A stretch of 41,853 nt of DNA from Desulfarculales bacterium UBA702 (GTDB lineage: Bacteria > Desulfobacterota > Syntrophobacteria > Syntrophobacterales > Syntrophobacteraceae): contig DBMI01000080.1 in the NCBI GenBank assembly GCA_002298165.1, forward strand, positions 1-41,853, in the 5' to 3' direction. Position numbers and translations under genes: made by a program. Shown here piece after piece: positions 6,953 through 16,165 of this stretch (its first letter is position 1; each line of letters begins with the position of its first letter). The notes under the pieces are model-generated. The model was not told where the DNA came from and made no database searches. It saw only the letters and a list, made by a program, of their open reading frames with translations.

Positions 6953-8518
6953 TTAGCGGTGGCCTCTTGCACCGCCTCCACCAACTGCAATGCCTCCTCC
7001 GTGGAATCCACCTCCGCCGGCAAAGCCGCCCCCCCCGTGGAATCCGCCTCCCCCGTGGAATCCGCCTCCAATAGAGGCATGAGATCCCATGGAAGGCGCG
7101 CTGCTTGGAGCATGAAAACCCCCTCCGGCAAAACCCGGTGAGCCAACCGAGGGAGTCGAAGGCCTGGACGGTGCCGCTCCGAAGGAAGATATCCCCGGGG
7201 AGTGAGTTGTCGGTGGAGTGTTCGGCCGGGCCGTTATGCCGGCGGAAGGCCTGGCGGTTCCCGGTATGTTGCCGAAAGTGGATCTCGGGGCCTCAGCGGT
7301 ACGAGCCGAAACACCGGGCCTTACCGAGTTGCCGGCTACCCCCCTGTTCCGTTCACCTATGTCCATGTCTCTGCTGAGTCCCTCGGTTCCCCTGCTTCTC
7401 CCGTTGGCAGAAAGAGAGCTGTTATTCGGCGCCCTGGTGCCAGGTGGAATAAGCCGGTTTCCAGCCGTTGCCGGTCCTGTCCTTGATTGCGCGGTCGAAG
7501 CATTCCAGCCGGTGCTGGGATTGGCGGCCGATGCGGCTTGAGATTGCTGAGTACTCCGGTTCAGAATCGACTGGGCGCCCTCCCGTTGTCTCGCTGTCCT
7601 CAAACCGGTCGTAGCGCCCGTAGCTGCCGCCGCACCCGCTGCTGCTCCCACGGCAGCCGTCCCGGCCGCCGTACTGGTGCCGGCTCCAACCGCAGTACCG
7701 CCCGTTGTTGTCGCCACAGTTTGCTGGTTTGGCGTCAATACGGCGCCGGAAACCGGTGAACTCGCAAGGGGACTCACTCTTTCAACCCTTCCGCTCGGAG
7801 TCGTGATCTGGTTGGTGACAGTGTGGGCCACTTCCCCATGTCGCCTTTCGTGCCTGTCGAAGTCATTCAGCACAAAAAATCCGCCAAAGCCTATTCCTCC
7901 CCACCAGAAAGGATAGGGGACGTATGAGTACAGGTAATCATACTCCCATGGCGGCGGGTAATAAGTTACAACCGGCGGACCCGTGTCGTAATAATAGTCT
8001 TCCATGTAGTTGTAATCGTAGCCTGGTGGATATTCAGAAGCGTATTGGTCCTGCGGCGGAATCTTTTCCGAGCCGTAATAGTTTGGGCCCGGAGATATCT
8101 GGCCGCCCTCACCTGTGAATGCTATGCGAAGGCCCATCTGGGTGCTTACCTGTTCGACCTTCGCAATGACTTCTTCTCTGTTCATGGGCAGTTTCCCGGT
8201 TTCGGCCGCTTTGGCGGCGGATTCCTGGATATCTGCCAGGACATTGGGCGTTACCGGGTAGTCGGCAATCCAGCCGTTCCTGGGAGCTATGCCAATTGAA
8301 GCCAGCGTTTTTTCGGACTTTGCCTCATGGTTCGTCTTTGTCAATTTGAGCTCTTTTGCCAGCTTTACAGCAAAATCTCCCTCACGTACCAGAGGCTGTT
8401 CAATAGGAGGCGAGGACGAAAGCTGCCCCGAGGGAGGGCTCGTCTCCGCGGTCGCTTGAACCGATACGCTCATAATGAGCAGGCAAAAAACGCTTGCCAA
8501 TGAAATCAGCCTTTTCAT
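6953..8518 (-). CDS. secreted Gly-rich repeat protein
   Basis: A 521-residue protein starting at ATG 8518, preceded by a clear GGAG site. Residues 1-25 form a signal peptide (MKRLISLASVFCLLIMSVSV, then A-rich cleavage region). A mixed domain of about 100 residues follows, then a Tyr/Pro-rich stretch (about 150-200) with a WWGGIGFGGFFVLNDF patch, a long Ala/Thr/Gly/Ser-rich linker, and a C-terminus of GGGFHGGGGF-type repeats rich in His. This is a low-complexity extracellular or cell-surface protein. The His-Gly repeats could bind metal (inference). The family name is uncertain. It converges with the upstream plus-strand genes. Confidence 0.8.
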   Translation of the reverse strand: MKRLISLASVFCLLIMSVSVQATAETSPPSGQLSSSPPIEQPLVREGDFAVKLAKELKLTKTNHEAKSEKTLASIGIAPRNGWIADYPVTPNVLADIQESAAKAAETGKLPMNREEVIAKVEQVSTQMGLRIAFTGEGGQISPGPNYYGSEKIPPQDQYASEYPPGYDYNYMEDYYYDTGPPVVTYYPPPWEYDYLYSYVPYPFWWGGIGFGGFFVLNDFDRHERRHGEVAHTVTNQITTPSGRVERVSPLASSPVSGAVLTPNQQTVATTTGGTAVGAGTSTAAGTAAVGAAAGAAAATGATTGLRTARQREGAQSILNRSTQQSQAASAANPSTGWNASTAQSRTGPATAGNRLIPPGTRAPNNSSLSANGRSRGTEGLSRDMDIGERNRGVAGNSVRPGVSARTAEAPRSTFGNIPGTARPSAGITARPNTPPTTHSPGISSFGAAPSRPSTPSVGSPGFAGGGFHAPSSAPSMGSHASIGGGFHGGGGFHGGGGFAGGGGFHGGGIAVGGGGARGHR

Positions 8519-8696
8519 TGCAACTCCTTTTTTCAAATTCTTACAATTAATAAAGATAATCATTAGAGTAAGTTGGCGCGAATAGGCAAACTGTTGGCAT
8601 TGGCAGTTTTTAGCAGCCGTAGAGGTTATCTTGTGCTATCTTGGCAGGGATTGATTTTTGTCCTTTCGCAAGGCACTCACGGAAGGCGGTGAGACG

Positions 8697-8846
8697 GTGA
8701 TCAGATCAGTCATTGGATGGTTGGTTTGGTTCTTTGCTGTTGCTGCACTGGTTTTCTTTCTAATTACTGCCCAGAAGGCCAAAAAACAAGGCGATTCCTC
8801 CTCGCCCGCAAGGGTGGCGCCGGGATACCAATCATACATGGATTGA
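8697..8846 (+). CDS. 49-residue single-span membrane protein
   Basis: From a GTG at 8697 (GGAAGG about ten bases upstream) the product reads as a short start, one transmembrane helix (GWLVWFFAVAALVFFLITA) and a polar tail ending SYMD. A TTG at 8658 would add 13 residues. It lies 41 bases upstream of the pseudouridine synthase gene on the same strand and could share its transcript. No family recognised. Confidence 0.5.
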   Translation: MIRSVIGWLVWFFAVAALVFFLITAQKAKKQGDSSSPARVAPGYQSYMD

Positions 8847-8887
8847 GCCGCTGTATCTAAACCTTGGCCTAAGTTAACCATTACGAA

Positions 8888-9856
8888 ATGCAGTCCGAAT
8901 ATTCTTTCATTGTATCAGATGCTCAGAGGGGCAGGAGAATCGACCAGCTTCTGAGTGATCTTATTCCGGAGCTTTCCCGCAGCCACGTGCAAAGGCTCAT
9001 CCGGGACGAATTGGTTCGCGTAAACGGCATTGTGGTAAAGCCAAGTTATGAAGCCAGGGCGGGAGACCTGATCCTGGCCATTATTCCCGCTCCCGATCCG
9101 GAGGCCGCCCTGAAGCCGGAGCCGATGGACCTGGACGTGCTCTTCGAAGATGAAGACTTGCTGATCGTTAATAAACCCCCGGGTCTGGTTGTTCATCCCG
9201 GAGCGGGCCACTTCGAGGGAACGCTCGTTCACGGTCTTCTGGCTCATTCGCCCCGACTTGCCATCCAGGGGGCGCCGCTGCGCCCCGGAATCGTCCATCG
9301 GCTCGACAAGGATACCTCAGGGGCACTGGTTATTGCCAAAAGCGAGCGGGCTTACCTCGAACTTATAAAGCAGTTCAAGGAACACGGAGTGCACAAGGAA
9401 TACCTCGCCCTGGTTTATGGCAGTCCCGAAAAGCGGGAAGGCGAGATCCGGACCATGCTTGGCAGACATCCGGTGGACCGGAAGAAAATGGCGGTGCTGA
9501 GCGGGGGCGGCCGGGAGGCTCTGTCGCGCTGGAAAGTTCTGAAGGATTGGAAGGAAGCCTCACTGCTTAGGGTAGAGATTGAGACTGGCAGGACTCATCA
9601 GATACGAGTGCATCTGAGCCACCTGAATAACCCGGTTATAGGAGACGAGACCTACGGGGGAGGAAAAAAGCGCGCGAGGTCGATAAAGTCGGAGGGGATC
9701 CGCGTGCTGTTGATCGGAGCCGGCAGGCAGATGCTTCACGCACACCTTCTCGAATTCAGACACCCGGCCGCGGGAACCCTGGTATCCGCAACCGCGCCTT
9801 TGCCGGAAGATTTCAGACGTATTGAAGAAGGGCTTGATTCTCTTGCTGGAAATTGA
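8888..9856 (+). CDS. rluD: RluD-family 23S rRNA pseudouridine synthase
   Basis: A 322-residue protein with an N-terminal S4 RNA-binding domain (about 15-75, RRIDQLLSDLIPELSRSHVQ) and an RsuA/RluA catalytic domain. The signature HRLDKDTSG carries the catalytic Asp140; LLIVNKPPGLVVHPG and GRTHQIRVHL are the flanking family motifs. In bacteria this group isomerises uridines in helix 69 of 23S rRNA (1911/1915/1917 in E. coli). RluD is the best fit among RluA/C/D, though paralogues with other targets exist. Confidence 0.9.
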   Translation: MQSEYSFIVSDAQRGRRIDQLLSDLIPELSRSHVQRLIRDELVRVNGIVVKPSYEARAGDLILAIIPAPDPEAALKPEPMDLDVLFEDEDLLIVNKPPGLVVHPGAGHFEGTLVHGLLAHSPRLAIQGAPLRPGIVHRLDKDTSGALVIAKSERAYLELIKQFKEHGVHKEYLALVYGSPEKREGEIRTMLGRHPVDRKKMAVLSGGGREALSRWKVLKDWKEASLLRVEIETGRTHQIRVHLSHLNNPVIGDETYGGGKKRARSIKSEGIRVLLIGAGRQMLHAHLLEFRHPAAGTLVSATAPLPEDFRRIEEGLDSLAGN

Positions 9857-9906
9857 ATGCCTGAGGATTTCAGCCATTAAAAGCTGGTGAAAAGAAATTA
9901 GCTGCC

Positions 9907-10365
9907 TTAAGCGGCGGCTACCCCCTCGTTCTCGACCAGATCAATCCCCATTGGGACCTTGCGTTTCTTTTTTCCGCAGGCTTTTCCATTTTTCCTGTTC
10001 CTGCTCGCCACCGCTTTTATCATTGCGGCGATCTCGGCCCCCGAGACGCTGTCCTTTTGCAGAAAATAGTTTGCTCCATACCTTTCAGCGATCACCCGGT
10101 ATTCCGGAAGATCATAGCTCGTGAATATACTTACCACCTGTTCGGGATGGGCGACTTTAATTTCGCGGGTAAGCTCGAGCCCGTTTTTCTTGGGCAGTCT
10201 TATGTCCATGAAAACAACGTCCGGACATGTCCTGTCGATCTGATCCAGCAGATCCTCTCCGTCAACCGATTCGCTGATGGAAAGGCCGGGGATGTACATT
10301 TTCAGGATTTCCTTGAACGAGCGCCGGAAAAAATCATTGTTTTCAACGATGAGTATAGATGACAT
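9907..10365 (-). CDS. single-domain response regulator
   Basis: A 152-residue protein that is almost entirely a receiver domain: acidic cluster at Glu8-Asp11 region (VENND), phosphoacceptor Asp54 in VVFMDIRLPKKNG, the Ser/Thr switch in FTSYD, and the conserved Lys in FLQKDS. The C-terminal 30 residues are basic (KKKRK) and then acidic, with no DNA-binding or enzymatic output domain. A strong GGGAGG site precedes the ATG. No kinase gene is adjacent, so it is an orphan regulator that probably acts by protein contact or passes phosphate on. Confidence 0.9.
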   Translation of the reverse strand: MSSILIVENNDFFRRSFKEILKMYIPGLSISESVDGEDLLDQIDRTCPDVVFMDIRLPKKNGLELTREIKVAHPEQVVSIFTSYDLPEYRVIAERYGANYFLQKDSVSGAEIAAMIKAVASRNRKNGKACGKKKRKVPMGIDLVENEGVAAA

Positions 10366-10656
10366 TGCTCCCTCCCGCTATCTTCACCCGATGTCGTTGG
10401 ACAAGGAGAATTTCCCTGTTCCGGCTAGCATGATATTCATAAGGGGAAAAGCGGTAAATAAGGGCTTCTGAGTATTTGCCAACTAGGGTGACTCTATTTT
10501 TTGCATTCCGAATCGGATTCTTCTACATACAATTTCGGCCGCGAAGACTCAGGGGTATTCCATCTCCTGACAGGCGGGAAAAAGCAGATTACTCTTGAGC
10601 CATGTAATGTTGACTGGTTTGTTGAGGGTTACCGGCGGCAGATGGAACCTTTCCAC

Positions 10657-10685
10657 TTGACATAAAACGCCTGTAGGGCTCTATA
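10657..10685 (+). promoter_or_regulatory. candidate sigma-70 promoter of the sugar dehydrogenase gene
   Basis: TTGACA at 10657-10662 and TCTATA at 10680-10685 with a 17-base spacer, about 90 bases upstream of the start codon at 10774. The -10 hexamer is imperfect. Confidence 0.4.
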
Positions 10686-10773
10686 AGCTCTAAACCAAAA
10701 CCCGTTCCATGCCGAATATATGTGAATCTAAGTAGCCATAAATTGATTGATAATCTATCGAGGAGTAGTTTTC

Positions 10774-12468
10774 ATGACCAAGACGCAGTGCGGAAGATCC
10801 GCTTTTCCTGAACCCGCGGAGCACGCCCATTCGATCTGCCCGGCCGGAAATTTTTTCCCCCTGCCTACACAGGCTGAGTATAAGGGAGAGTTTGAAAGAC
10901 TTGCCGATCTGGTCAAGGAACAGCGCCTTGCGGGCCGTGAAATTGTCGTCGTGATCGGGGTAGGTTTTGTCGGGGCCGTCATGGCCGGCGTTATCGCCGA
11001 TTCGGTCGAAAAGGTCAGCGGCAAGCCCAATAAATTTGTAATTGGAATGCAGCGCCCATCGACCAGATCATTCTGGAAAATTCACTATATAAATAACGGA
11101 ATACCTCCCGTCGAGGCAGAGGACCCCGAAGTAGGGGCTCTCGTGCACCGTTGTGTAAAAGAAAAGAAAACCCTTGTTGCCACTTACACCTATGACGTGC
11201 TCTCGCTTGCCGACGTTGTGGTTGTGGACGTCCAGTGCGATTATCAAAAGGAAACTCTGGGCGACGTGCGACGGGGCGAGGCCGATATAAAGGCTCTCGA
11301 GGAATGCCTGAATATCGTCGGCGAAAAGGTCCGGCCCGAATGCCTGGTCCTTATCGAAACGACTGTACCGCCCGGTACTACTCAGTACATTGCATACCCT
11401 ATAATGAAAAAGGCCTTTGAAAAGCGCGGGATTGAAGACAGCGAGCCTTTACTTGCGCATTCTTTCGAACGGGTCATGCCGGGTAGAAATTACGTCGCCT
11501 CGATTCGCGATTTCTGGCGCGTGTGCAGCGGGATAAACGAGGCGGCCCGCGAGAGGGTCAGGAGTTTTCTCACGAGCGTCCTCAATGTTGACCAGTTTCC
11601 ACTGACAGTTCTCGACAGCCCGATCGAGAGTGAAACCTGCAAGATAGTAGAGAACTCATATCGAGCTACAATTCTTGCCTTTCTGCACGAGTGGAGTGTA
11701 TTTGCCGAGCGAAACGGCATCGATTTGATCAAGGTTATAGATGCGGTGAAGGTCCGGCCTACGCATTCGAATATTATATTCCCCGGCCCGGGCATAGGAG
11801 GCTACTGCCTTCCAAAGGACGGTGGCCTTGGAGTTTGGGCGTACCAGACACTTTTGGGTTTCGAAGACGATATTTTCAAAATTACTCCCCAGGCAATCGA
11901 TATCAACGACACGCGCCCACTACACGTGGCAAGGCTTGTGCGCGACGCCCTGCGCAATATGGGAAAAATAGTTGCCGCATCCAGAGTTGCGATTCTTGGT
12001 GCATCATATCGAGAAGATGTTGGTGATACGCGCTACAGTGGTTCGGAGCTTCTGGTTCGAAAGCTTGCCGAAATGGGTGCCGAGGTCTCGGTTCACGATC
12101 CATATGTGAAGCACTGGTGGGAGTTCGAAAAGCAGGATGCTTACCCCTCGCCCGGTTGTTCATGGTCAAGATTTTTCCGAAACCAGGAAAAACTGGGTGA
12201 TCTAAGAATGTGCGGTGATTTGGCTGAAGCCTTGAAAAAGGCAGATGCGGTCGTCCTCGCGGTGCGCCACGAGCACTATACCAACATCGATCCGGCCGAT
12301 CTTCTCAAGATGACCGGAAAACCGGTTGCCGTGATCGATTGCTTCGGAATACTCGATGACGAAAAGATCCGAAAATTTTTCGACCTCGACTGTGAGGTGA
12401 AAGGGCTTGGGAGAGGGCACGTTAAACGCATAAAAGATTCCTCGCGTGAAAAGAAGATGAAAGGGTAG
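10774..12468 (+). CDS. nucleotide-sugar dehydrogenase (UDP-glucose/GDP-mannose dehydrogenase family)
   Basis: A 564-residue protein starting at ATG 10774, eight bases after AGGAG. It has an N-terminal Rossmann motif (VVIGVGFVGAVMAGVIAD, about residues 57-75), the central helical region with ETTVPPGTT, the catalytic Cys345 in GPGIGGYCLPKDGG and a C-terminal domain (ILGASYREDVGDTRYSGSE). The family oxidises the C6 hydroxyl of UDP- or GDP-sugars to the uronic acid with two NAD+. The usual length is about 430. The extra length includes an N-terminal extension of about 55 residues and insertions around residues 95-135 and 420-450, so the substrate is unclear. No polysaccharide genes are adjacent. 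Confidence 0.85.
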   Translation: MTKTQCGRSAFPEPAEHAHSICPAGNFFPLPTQAEYKGEFERLADLVKEQRLAGREIVVVIGVGFVGAVMAGVIADSVEKVSGKPNKFVIGMQRPSTRSFWKIHYINNGIPPVEAEDPEVGALVHRCVKEKKTLVATYTYDVLSLADVVVVDVQCDYQKETLGDVRRGEADIKALEECLNIVGEKVRPECLVLIETTVPPGTTQYIAYPIMKKAFEKRGIEDSEPLLAHSFERVMPGRNYVASIRDFWRVCSGINEAARERVRSFLTSVLNVDQFPLTVLDSPIESETCKIVENSYRATILAFLHEWSVFAERNGIDLIKVIDAVKVRPTHSNIIFPGPGIGGYCLPKDGGLGVWAYQTLLGFEDDIFKITPQAIDINDTRPLHVARLVRDALRNMGKIVAASRVAILGASYREDVGDTRYSGSELLVRKLAEMGAEVSVHDPYVKHWWEFEKQDAYPSPGCSWSRFFRNQEKLGDLRMCGDLAEALKKADAVVLAVRHEHYTNIDPADLLKMTGKPVAVIDCFGILDDEKIRKFFDLDCEVKGLGRGHVKRIKDSSREKKMKG

Positions 12469-12551
12469 CTCATAATTTTCCACGGTCTGTTGCCCAAACC
12501 TATTGCATGATCTACCTGGATCTAAGCATTGAAAATCGTCATTTTCTGGTT

Positions 12552-12577
12552 GTAGCACGATCTCCCGACCGTGCTAC
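12552..12577. repeat. GTAGCACG inverted repeat
   Basis: Perfect eight-base arms separated by ten bases (ATCTCCCGAC). It lies about 85 bases after the sugar dehydrogenase stop and has no T-run, so it is more likely a dispersed palindrome than a terminator. Confidence 0.5.
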
Positions 12578-12735
12578 CCGCGCCGACCGAAGGTCTCCAC
12601 TTGGTTTCGAAATAATTGGAGAACTTCGGTCGAGGGCATGACGCGGTCAGGAGACCACGTCATAACAGTGAATAAACAATTGTTCCGTTGATTTGACGGC
12701 AATGCACAAGAGCTGGATCGGCGCTCGTGGCAACT

Positions 12736-12756
12736 GCTCCGCGCACGGCGCGGAGC
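12736..12756. repeat. GC-rich hairpin
   Basis: GCTCCGCGC and GCGCGGAGC form a perfect nine-pair stem with an ACG loop. No gene or T-run is attached; role unknown. Confidence 0.5.
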
Positions 12757-13031
12757 GCCGCCGCGGCGCCACATGAGCCTCACCAGCGGCGATCGGTGTG
12801 GGGAGCGCGCTCTCCGCGTTTAAAGCAACATCTTGAACGCCTACTATGCTAAAAGCCCGTGGCAAAGGAAGCCATGTTGTTATAGAATGCTAATTTCCGA
12901 TTCCACGCTGCACCAGGTTATATCCTCGGAATCCTGCATCTGTTCGGAATCACAATAATACGAATGGTGGAACGACAAAGACGCCCATTGTGGGGCTTTA
13001 GAATCATGGTTGCTTCTGCAAAGGATTGGCA

Positions 13032-13901
13032 ATGCCAAACCCCATCCGTTCTGGCCGAATTCCCGTGCCTGTAATACTGAAGCAGTTTGTGTATGTAGCC
13101 TCGTTACTAAGTCTTCTGGCCATGACCGTGCCATCGGTACCCGCATTCGGTGCGTTGGTCAAAATTGGAGGGAGCGGGTCCGCATTGGGAACTATGCGGA
13201 TTATGGCCGAGGAATATATGAAGGAAAACGGGGGCACCAATGTGATCGTCTTTCCAAGCCTTGGAAGCGGCGGCGGAATCAAGGCCGTGCTGGACGGCGG
13301 CATTGATATTGGTCTCAGTGTCCGCCACCTTGATAACGAAGAACGTGCCCGTGGCGGTGTCGAGATCGAGTATGGGAAGACGCCTTTCGTACTTGCGGTT
13401 TCTCCGGATAACGTGGTGACCGGTTTAACAACCAAGGAAATTGTGGATATCTACTCCGGAAAACTTCAGATATGGCCGAACGGCGTGTTCATCCGGCTGA
13501 TTATGCGTTCTGAAAGGGAAAAAGATACGGACATGCTGAAGTCCATATCCCCTGAGATGAAAAGTGCGGTTGAGTCCGCCCTCTCACGTAAGGGAATGAT
13601 ATATGCCACGACCGATCAGGAGGCCGCCGACAAGGTTGCCGAAATATCGGGGGTTTTGAGCACTTCAACCCTGGCCCTTATTATTTCGGAGAAACGTCAG
13701 ATCAGACCATTGGCTATAAACGGAGTGAAACCATCACCGGAGGCGATCTCCGATGAAAGCTATCCGCTATTTATCACCTCCCGGTTTATTACAAGAAAAG
13801 AAGCTTCTCCATCAACCCGGAAATTCATCGATTTTGTGTATTCCGACAAGGGCCGGTCCATCCTTTTGAAAAATGGTTATGCAGTTGTGGAGAGACGTTG
13901 A
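13032..13901 (+). CDS. PstS-like periplasmic substrate-binding protein
   Basis: A 289-residue protein starting at ATG 13032 (AAGGA six bases upstream). It has an N-terminal export signal (about residues 15-42, FVYVASLLSLLAMTVPSVPAFG). The mature part begins VKIGGSGSALGTMRIMAEEY, followed by FPSLGSGGGIKAVLDGGIDIGLSVRHL, the usual ligand-loop signature of phosphate/molybdate-type type 2 binding proteins. Its stop is three bases before the start of the hybrid kinase gene. No ABC permease or ATPase is nearby, so its likely job is ligand sensing for that kinase rather than uptake (inference). The ligand is probably an oxyanion, but this is not proven. Confidence 0.8.
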   Translation: MPNPIRSGRIPVPVILKQFVYVASLLSLLAMTVPSVPAFGALVKIGGSGSALGTMRIMAEEYMKENGGTNVIVFPSLGSGGGIKAVLDGGIDIGLSVRHLDNEERARGGVEIEYGKTPFVLAVSPDNVVTGLTTKEIVDIYSGKLQIWPNGVFIRLIMRSEREKDTDMLKSISPEMKSAVESALSRKGMIYATTDQEAADKVAEISGVLSTSTLALIISEKRQIRPLAINGVKPSPEAISDESYPLFITSRFITRKEASPSTRKFIDFVYSDKGRSILLKNGYAVVERR

Positions 13902-13904
13902 GTC

Positions 13905-15935
13905 ATGTTTAAAAGCGAAGATCGGAGCACTGCCGTAATTGGTTGGGTTCCGTGGATTATTGCACTCGTTGTCGCATTGTCGTTACCAATTATTTACTTC
14001 GCCTTATCCTACCAATATCAGGTGGCGGCATTGGAGGCTGAAGTTGAAATCAATGCCATCATCGTCAACAGGTATATCAGTGCAAATCCAGAACTTTGGC
14101 GCTATGAAGAGATAAGGCTCACCGACATAGTGGAGCGCCAGCCCCAGAGAGGGATCACCGAGCTGAGGCAGATCGTGGATAATTCGGGAATGGTGGTCTA
14201 TTCCGGGCGGCAGATCCTCGGGTCTCCTGTTTTGACTATATCCGAGCCACTGTTCGACGCCGGAAATGTGGTGGGAAGCCTTGTAATAAGCCGCTCTCTT
14301 AGACCATTGATAATTAACTGCGGCGAGGTTGCGTTGCTTGGCTTCACGCTGGGGGCGGCAGTTTTTGCCCTGATACGTTTGTTCCCTCTTCGTGCATTAC
14401 GCCGTGCTCTCGATTCGCTCTACTACGAGAAGGAGCATCTTGCCGTCACGGTGCAAAGCATCGCGGACGGCGTAATCACAACTGACTCGAACGGCAGGGT
14501 TGTGCTAATGAACGGCCCGGCTGAAAGCCTTACCGGTTATACACAGCAAGAAGCCGAAAACAGGCATATAGCGGAGGTTTTCAAGTCATGCCCCGAGAAA
14601 ACGGGTGTGCCTGGCGAAACCTGTGTGGATAAGGCTATCAGGCTTGGTGAAAGAGTCAGCTCCCCGGAAGACTCTGTTCTGCTTTCCAGGGATGGCACCG
14701 AGAGAACTGTTTCGGAGAGTGCCTCACCAATTCGTGACAAGCATAACCGGATTACCGGGGTGGTACTCACGTTCAGGGATGTTACGGAAAAACGTAAAAT
14801 GCAGGCGGAACTTTTAAAAACCCAGAAAATCGAGTCTCTGGGCGTAGTTGCCGGCACCATGGCACATGATTTCAATAATATTCTTACAGCCATAGTGGGC
14901 AACATTACAATGGTGAAGTCCTGGGTAAAGCCGGAAGAAAGAATCCACGATCGACTGACAAAGGTGGAACAGAGCGCCCTGCGCGCCGCGGGGCTGACCC
15001 GACAGCTTCTGACTTTCTCGAAAGGTGATGCGCCACGTAGAACGACATTTGCCATCGAGCGCCTGATAAAGGATTCGGCCAGCCTCTTACTTGATGAATC
15101 AAACTTCGAATGCGAGTATGACTTTCCCGACGGCCTCTGGCCGGTGGACGCCGACGAAGCACAACTGAACCAGGTATTCCATAATATTCTCATCAATGCC
15201 CAACAGGCCATGCCCAACGGCGGCAGGATCACCATTTCCTGCCAGAACATCGACCATGTTGCCGATGAGGTCCCTGCACTGACCCCCGGCCGGTTCGTCA
15301 AGGTCTCCATCCAGGACCGGGGAATCGGAATTGAAAGGGCAGACCTCCAAAAGATTTTCGATCCTTACTACACCACGAAAGAGGTGGGACTCGGGCTTGG
15401 GCTTACCAGTAGTTTTTCGATATTGAAGAAGCATGGCGGCCACATCGATGTAGCGTCTGTGATCGGAGCCGGAACAACCTTTACGCTCTATGTTCCGGCT
15501 GGAGAGGAAGGGGAAGTCGTACTGGTCGAAGAGCAGGGGGAGCCGGCTTCCGGCATGGGAAGACTCCTGATTATGGATGACGAAGAGATAATTCTGGATT
15601 TCCTGGGCGAAATGTTGACGGCCCTCGGGTATGAGGTCGAATGCGCCAGGCACGGCGCCGAAGCGATAGCATTATATGAAGCAGCTCTTGGTGCGGGCCG
15701 CCCGTTCAACGCGGTCATAATGGATCTGACCGTACCGGTGGGCATGGGTGGTAAGGAAACCATTGAGAAGTTGCTGGAGATCGATCCTGACGTCAAGGCT
15801 ATAGTATCAAGCGGTTACTCAATCGATCCAATCATGGCAAATTACAGGGACTTTGGGTTTAAAGGAGTTGTGGCCAAACCCTACCAACTTTCCGAAATGG
15901 GCAAAGCTTTGCACGACGTAATTCAAGGAGACTAA
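13905..15935 (+). CDS. membrane hybrid histidine kinase with PAS and C-terminal receiver
   Basis: A 676-residue protein. Two transmembrane segments (about 12-36 and 137-160) enclose a periplasmic loop of about 100 residues. PAS domain about 175-295; HisKA with His321 in GTMAHDFNNIL; HATPase_c (about 415-532, GLGLGLTSSFSI); receiver (about 552-672) with Asp607 in AVIMDLTVP and Lys in AKPYQL. The MAHDFNNI motif is typical of kinases with a cis receiver. There is no DNA-binding output, so signal must leave through another receiver or phosphotransfer protein not seen next door. It is coupled to the upstream binding-protein gene by a three-base gap. Confidence 0.95.
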   Translation: MFKSEDRSTAVIGWVPWIIALVVALSLPIIYFALSYQYQVAALEAEVEINAIIVNRYISANPELWRYEEIRLTDIVERQPQRGITELRQIVDNSGMVVYSGRQILGSPVLTISEPLFDAGNVVGSLVISRSLRPLIINCGEVALLGFTLGAAVFALIRLFPLRALRRALDSLYYEKEHLAVTVQSIADGVITTDSNGRVVLMNGPAESLTGYTQQEAENRHIAEVFKSCPEKTGVPGETCVDKAIRLGERVSSPEDSVLLSRDGTERTVSESASPIRDKHNRITGVVLTFRDVTEKRKMQAELLKTQKIESLGVVAGTMAHDFNNILTAIVGNITMVKSWVKPEERIHDRLTKVEQSALRAAGLTRQLLTFSKGDAPRRTTFAIERLIKDSASLLLDESNFECEYDFPDGLWPVDADEAQLNQVFHNILINAQQAMPNGGRITISCQNIDHVADEVPALTPGRFVKVSIQDRGIGIERADLQKIFDPYYTTKEVGLGLGLTSSFSILKKHGGHIDVASVIGAGTTFTLYVPAGEEGEVVLVEEQGEPASGMGRLLIMDDEEIILDFLGEMLTALGYEVECARHGAEAIALYEAALGAGRPFNAVIMDLTVPVGMGGKETIEKLLEIDPDVKAIVSSGYSIDPIMANYRDFGFKGVVAKPYQLSEMGKALHDVIQGD

Positions 15936-16060
15936 TTGGTGGCGGGCACAAGAAAGGAATATCCTTAAGTACTGAAAATCGATTAACAGCCGCACGTCCG
16001 CCAGTATTTTAGAAAAATCTTCTTTTTTGATTCCGGAAGATCAAAGCGGGTGGCCTAAGG

Positions 16061-16077
16061 AGCGTTTTTTGCTCCCT
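16061..16077. terminator. short hairpin between convergent kinase genes
   Basis: GGAGC and GCTCC flank a GTTTTTT loop in the gap between the two convergent kinase genes. The stem is only five pairs and no T-run follows, so this is a weak candidate. Confidence 0.25.
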
Positions 16078-16165
16078 GGGAAATAAGAATGATTTCGCTA
16101 TTCACGAGCCCCCCGAACTGATCCAAAGAGATAGAAAAAATCTTTCCGATAGCATGGGATTTCTT

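Larger units (their letters stand above)
12469..13031. other. gene-free stretch with two hairpins
   Basis: About 560 bases with no convincing gene. It contains two stem-loops: GTAGCACG/CGTGCTAC at 12552-12577 and GCTCCGCGC/GCGCGGAGC at 12736-12756. The middle part (about 12640-12830) is much more GC-rich than its edges and could be a degraded mobile element or repeat. Confidence 0.5.

Noticed and set aside
12647..12865. A 72-codon frame on minus rich in Ala, Pro and Arg
   Set aside because: Crosses a GC-rich hairpin and has no ribosome site; composition fits non-coding GC-rich DNA.
13032..13901. Phosphate ABC transporter component for uptake (PstS)
   Set aside because: No pstC, pstA or pstB nearby; the next gene, three bases away, is a sensor kinase.
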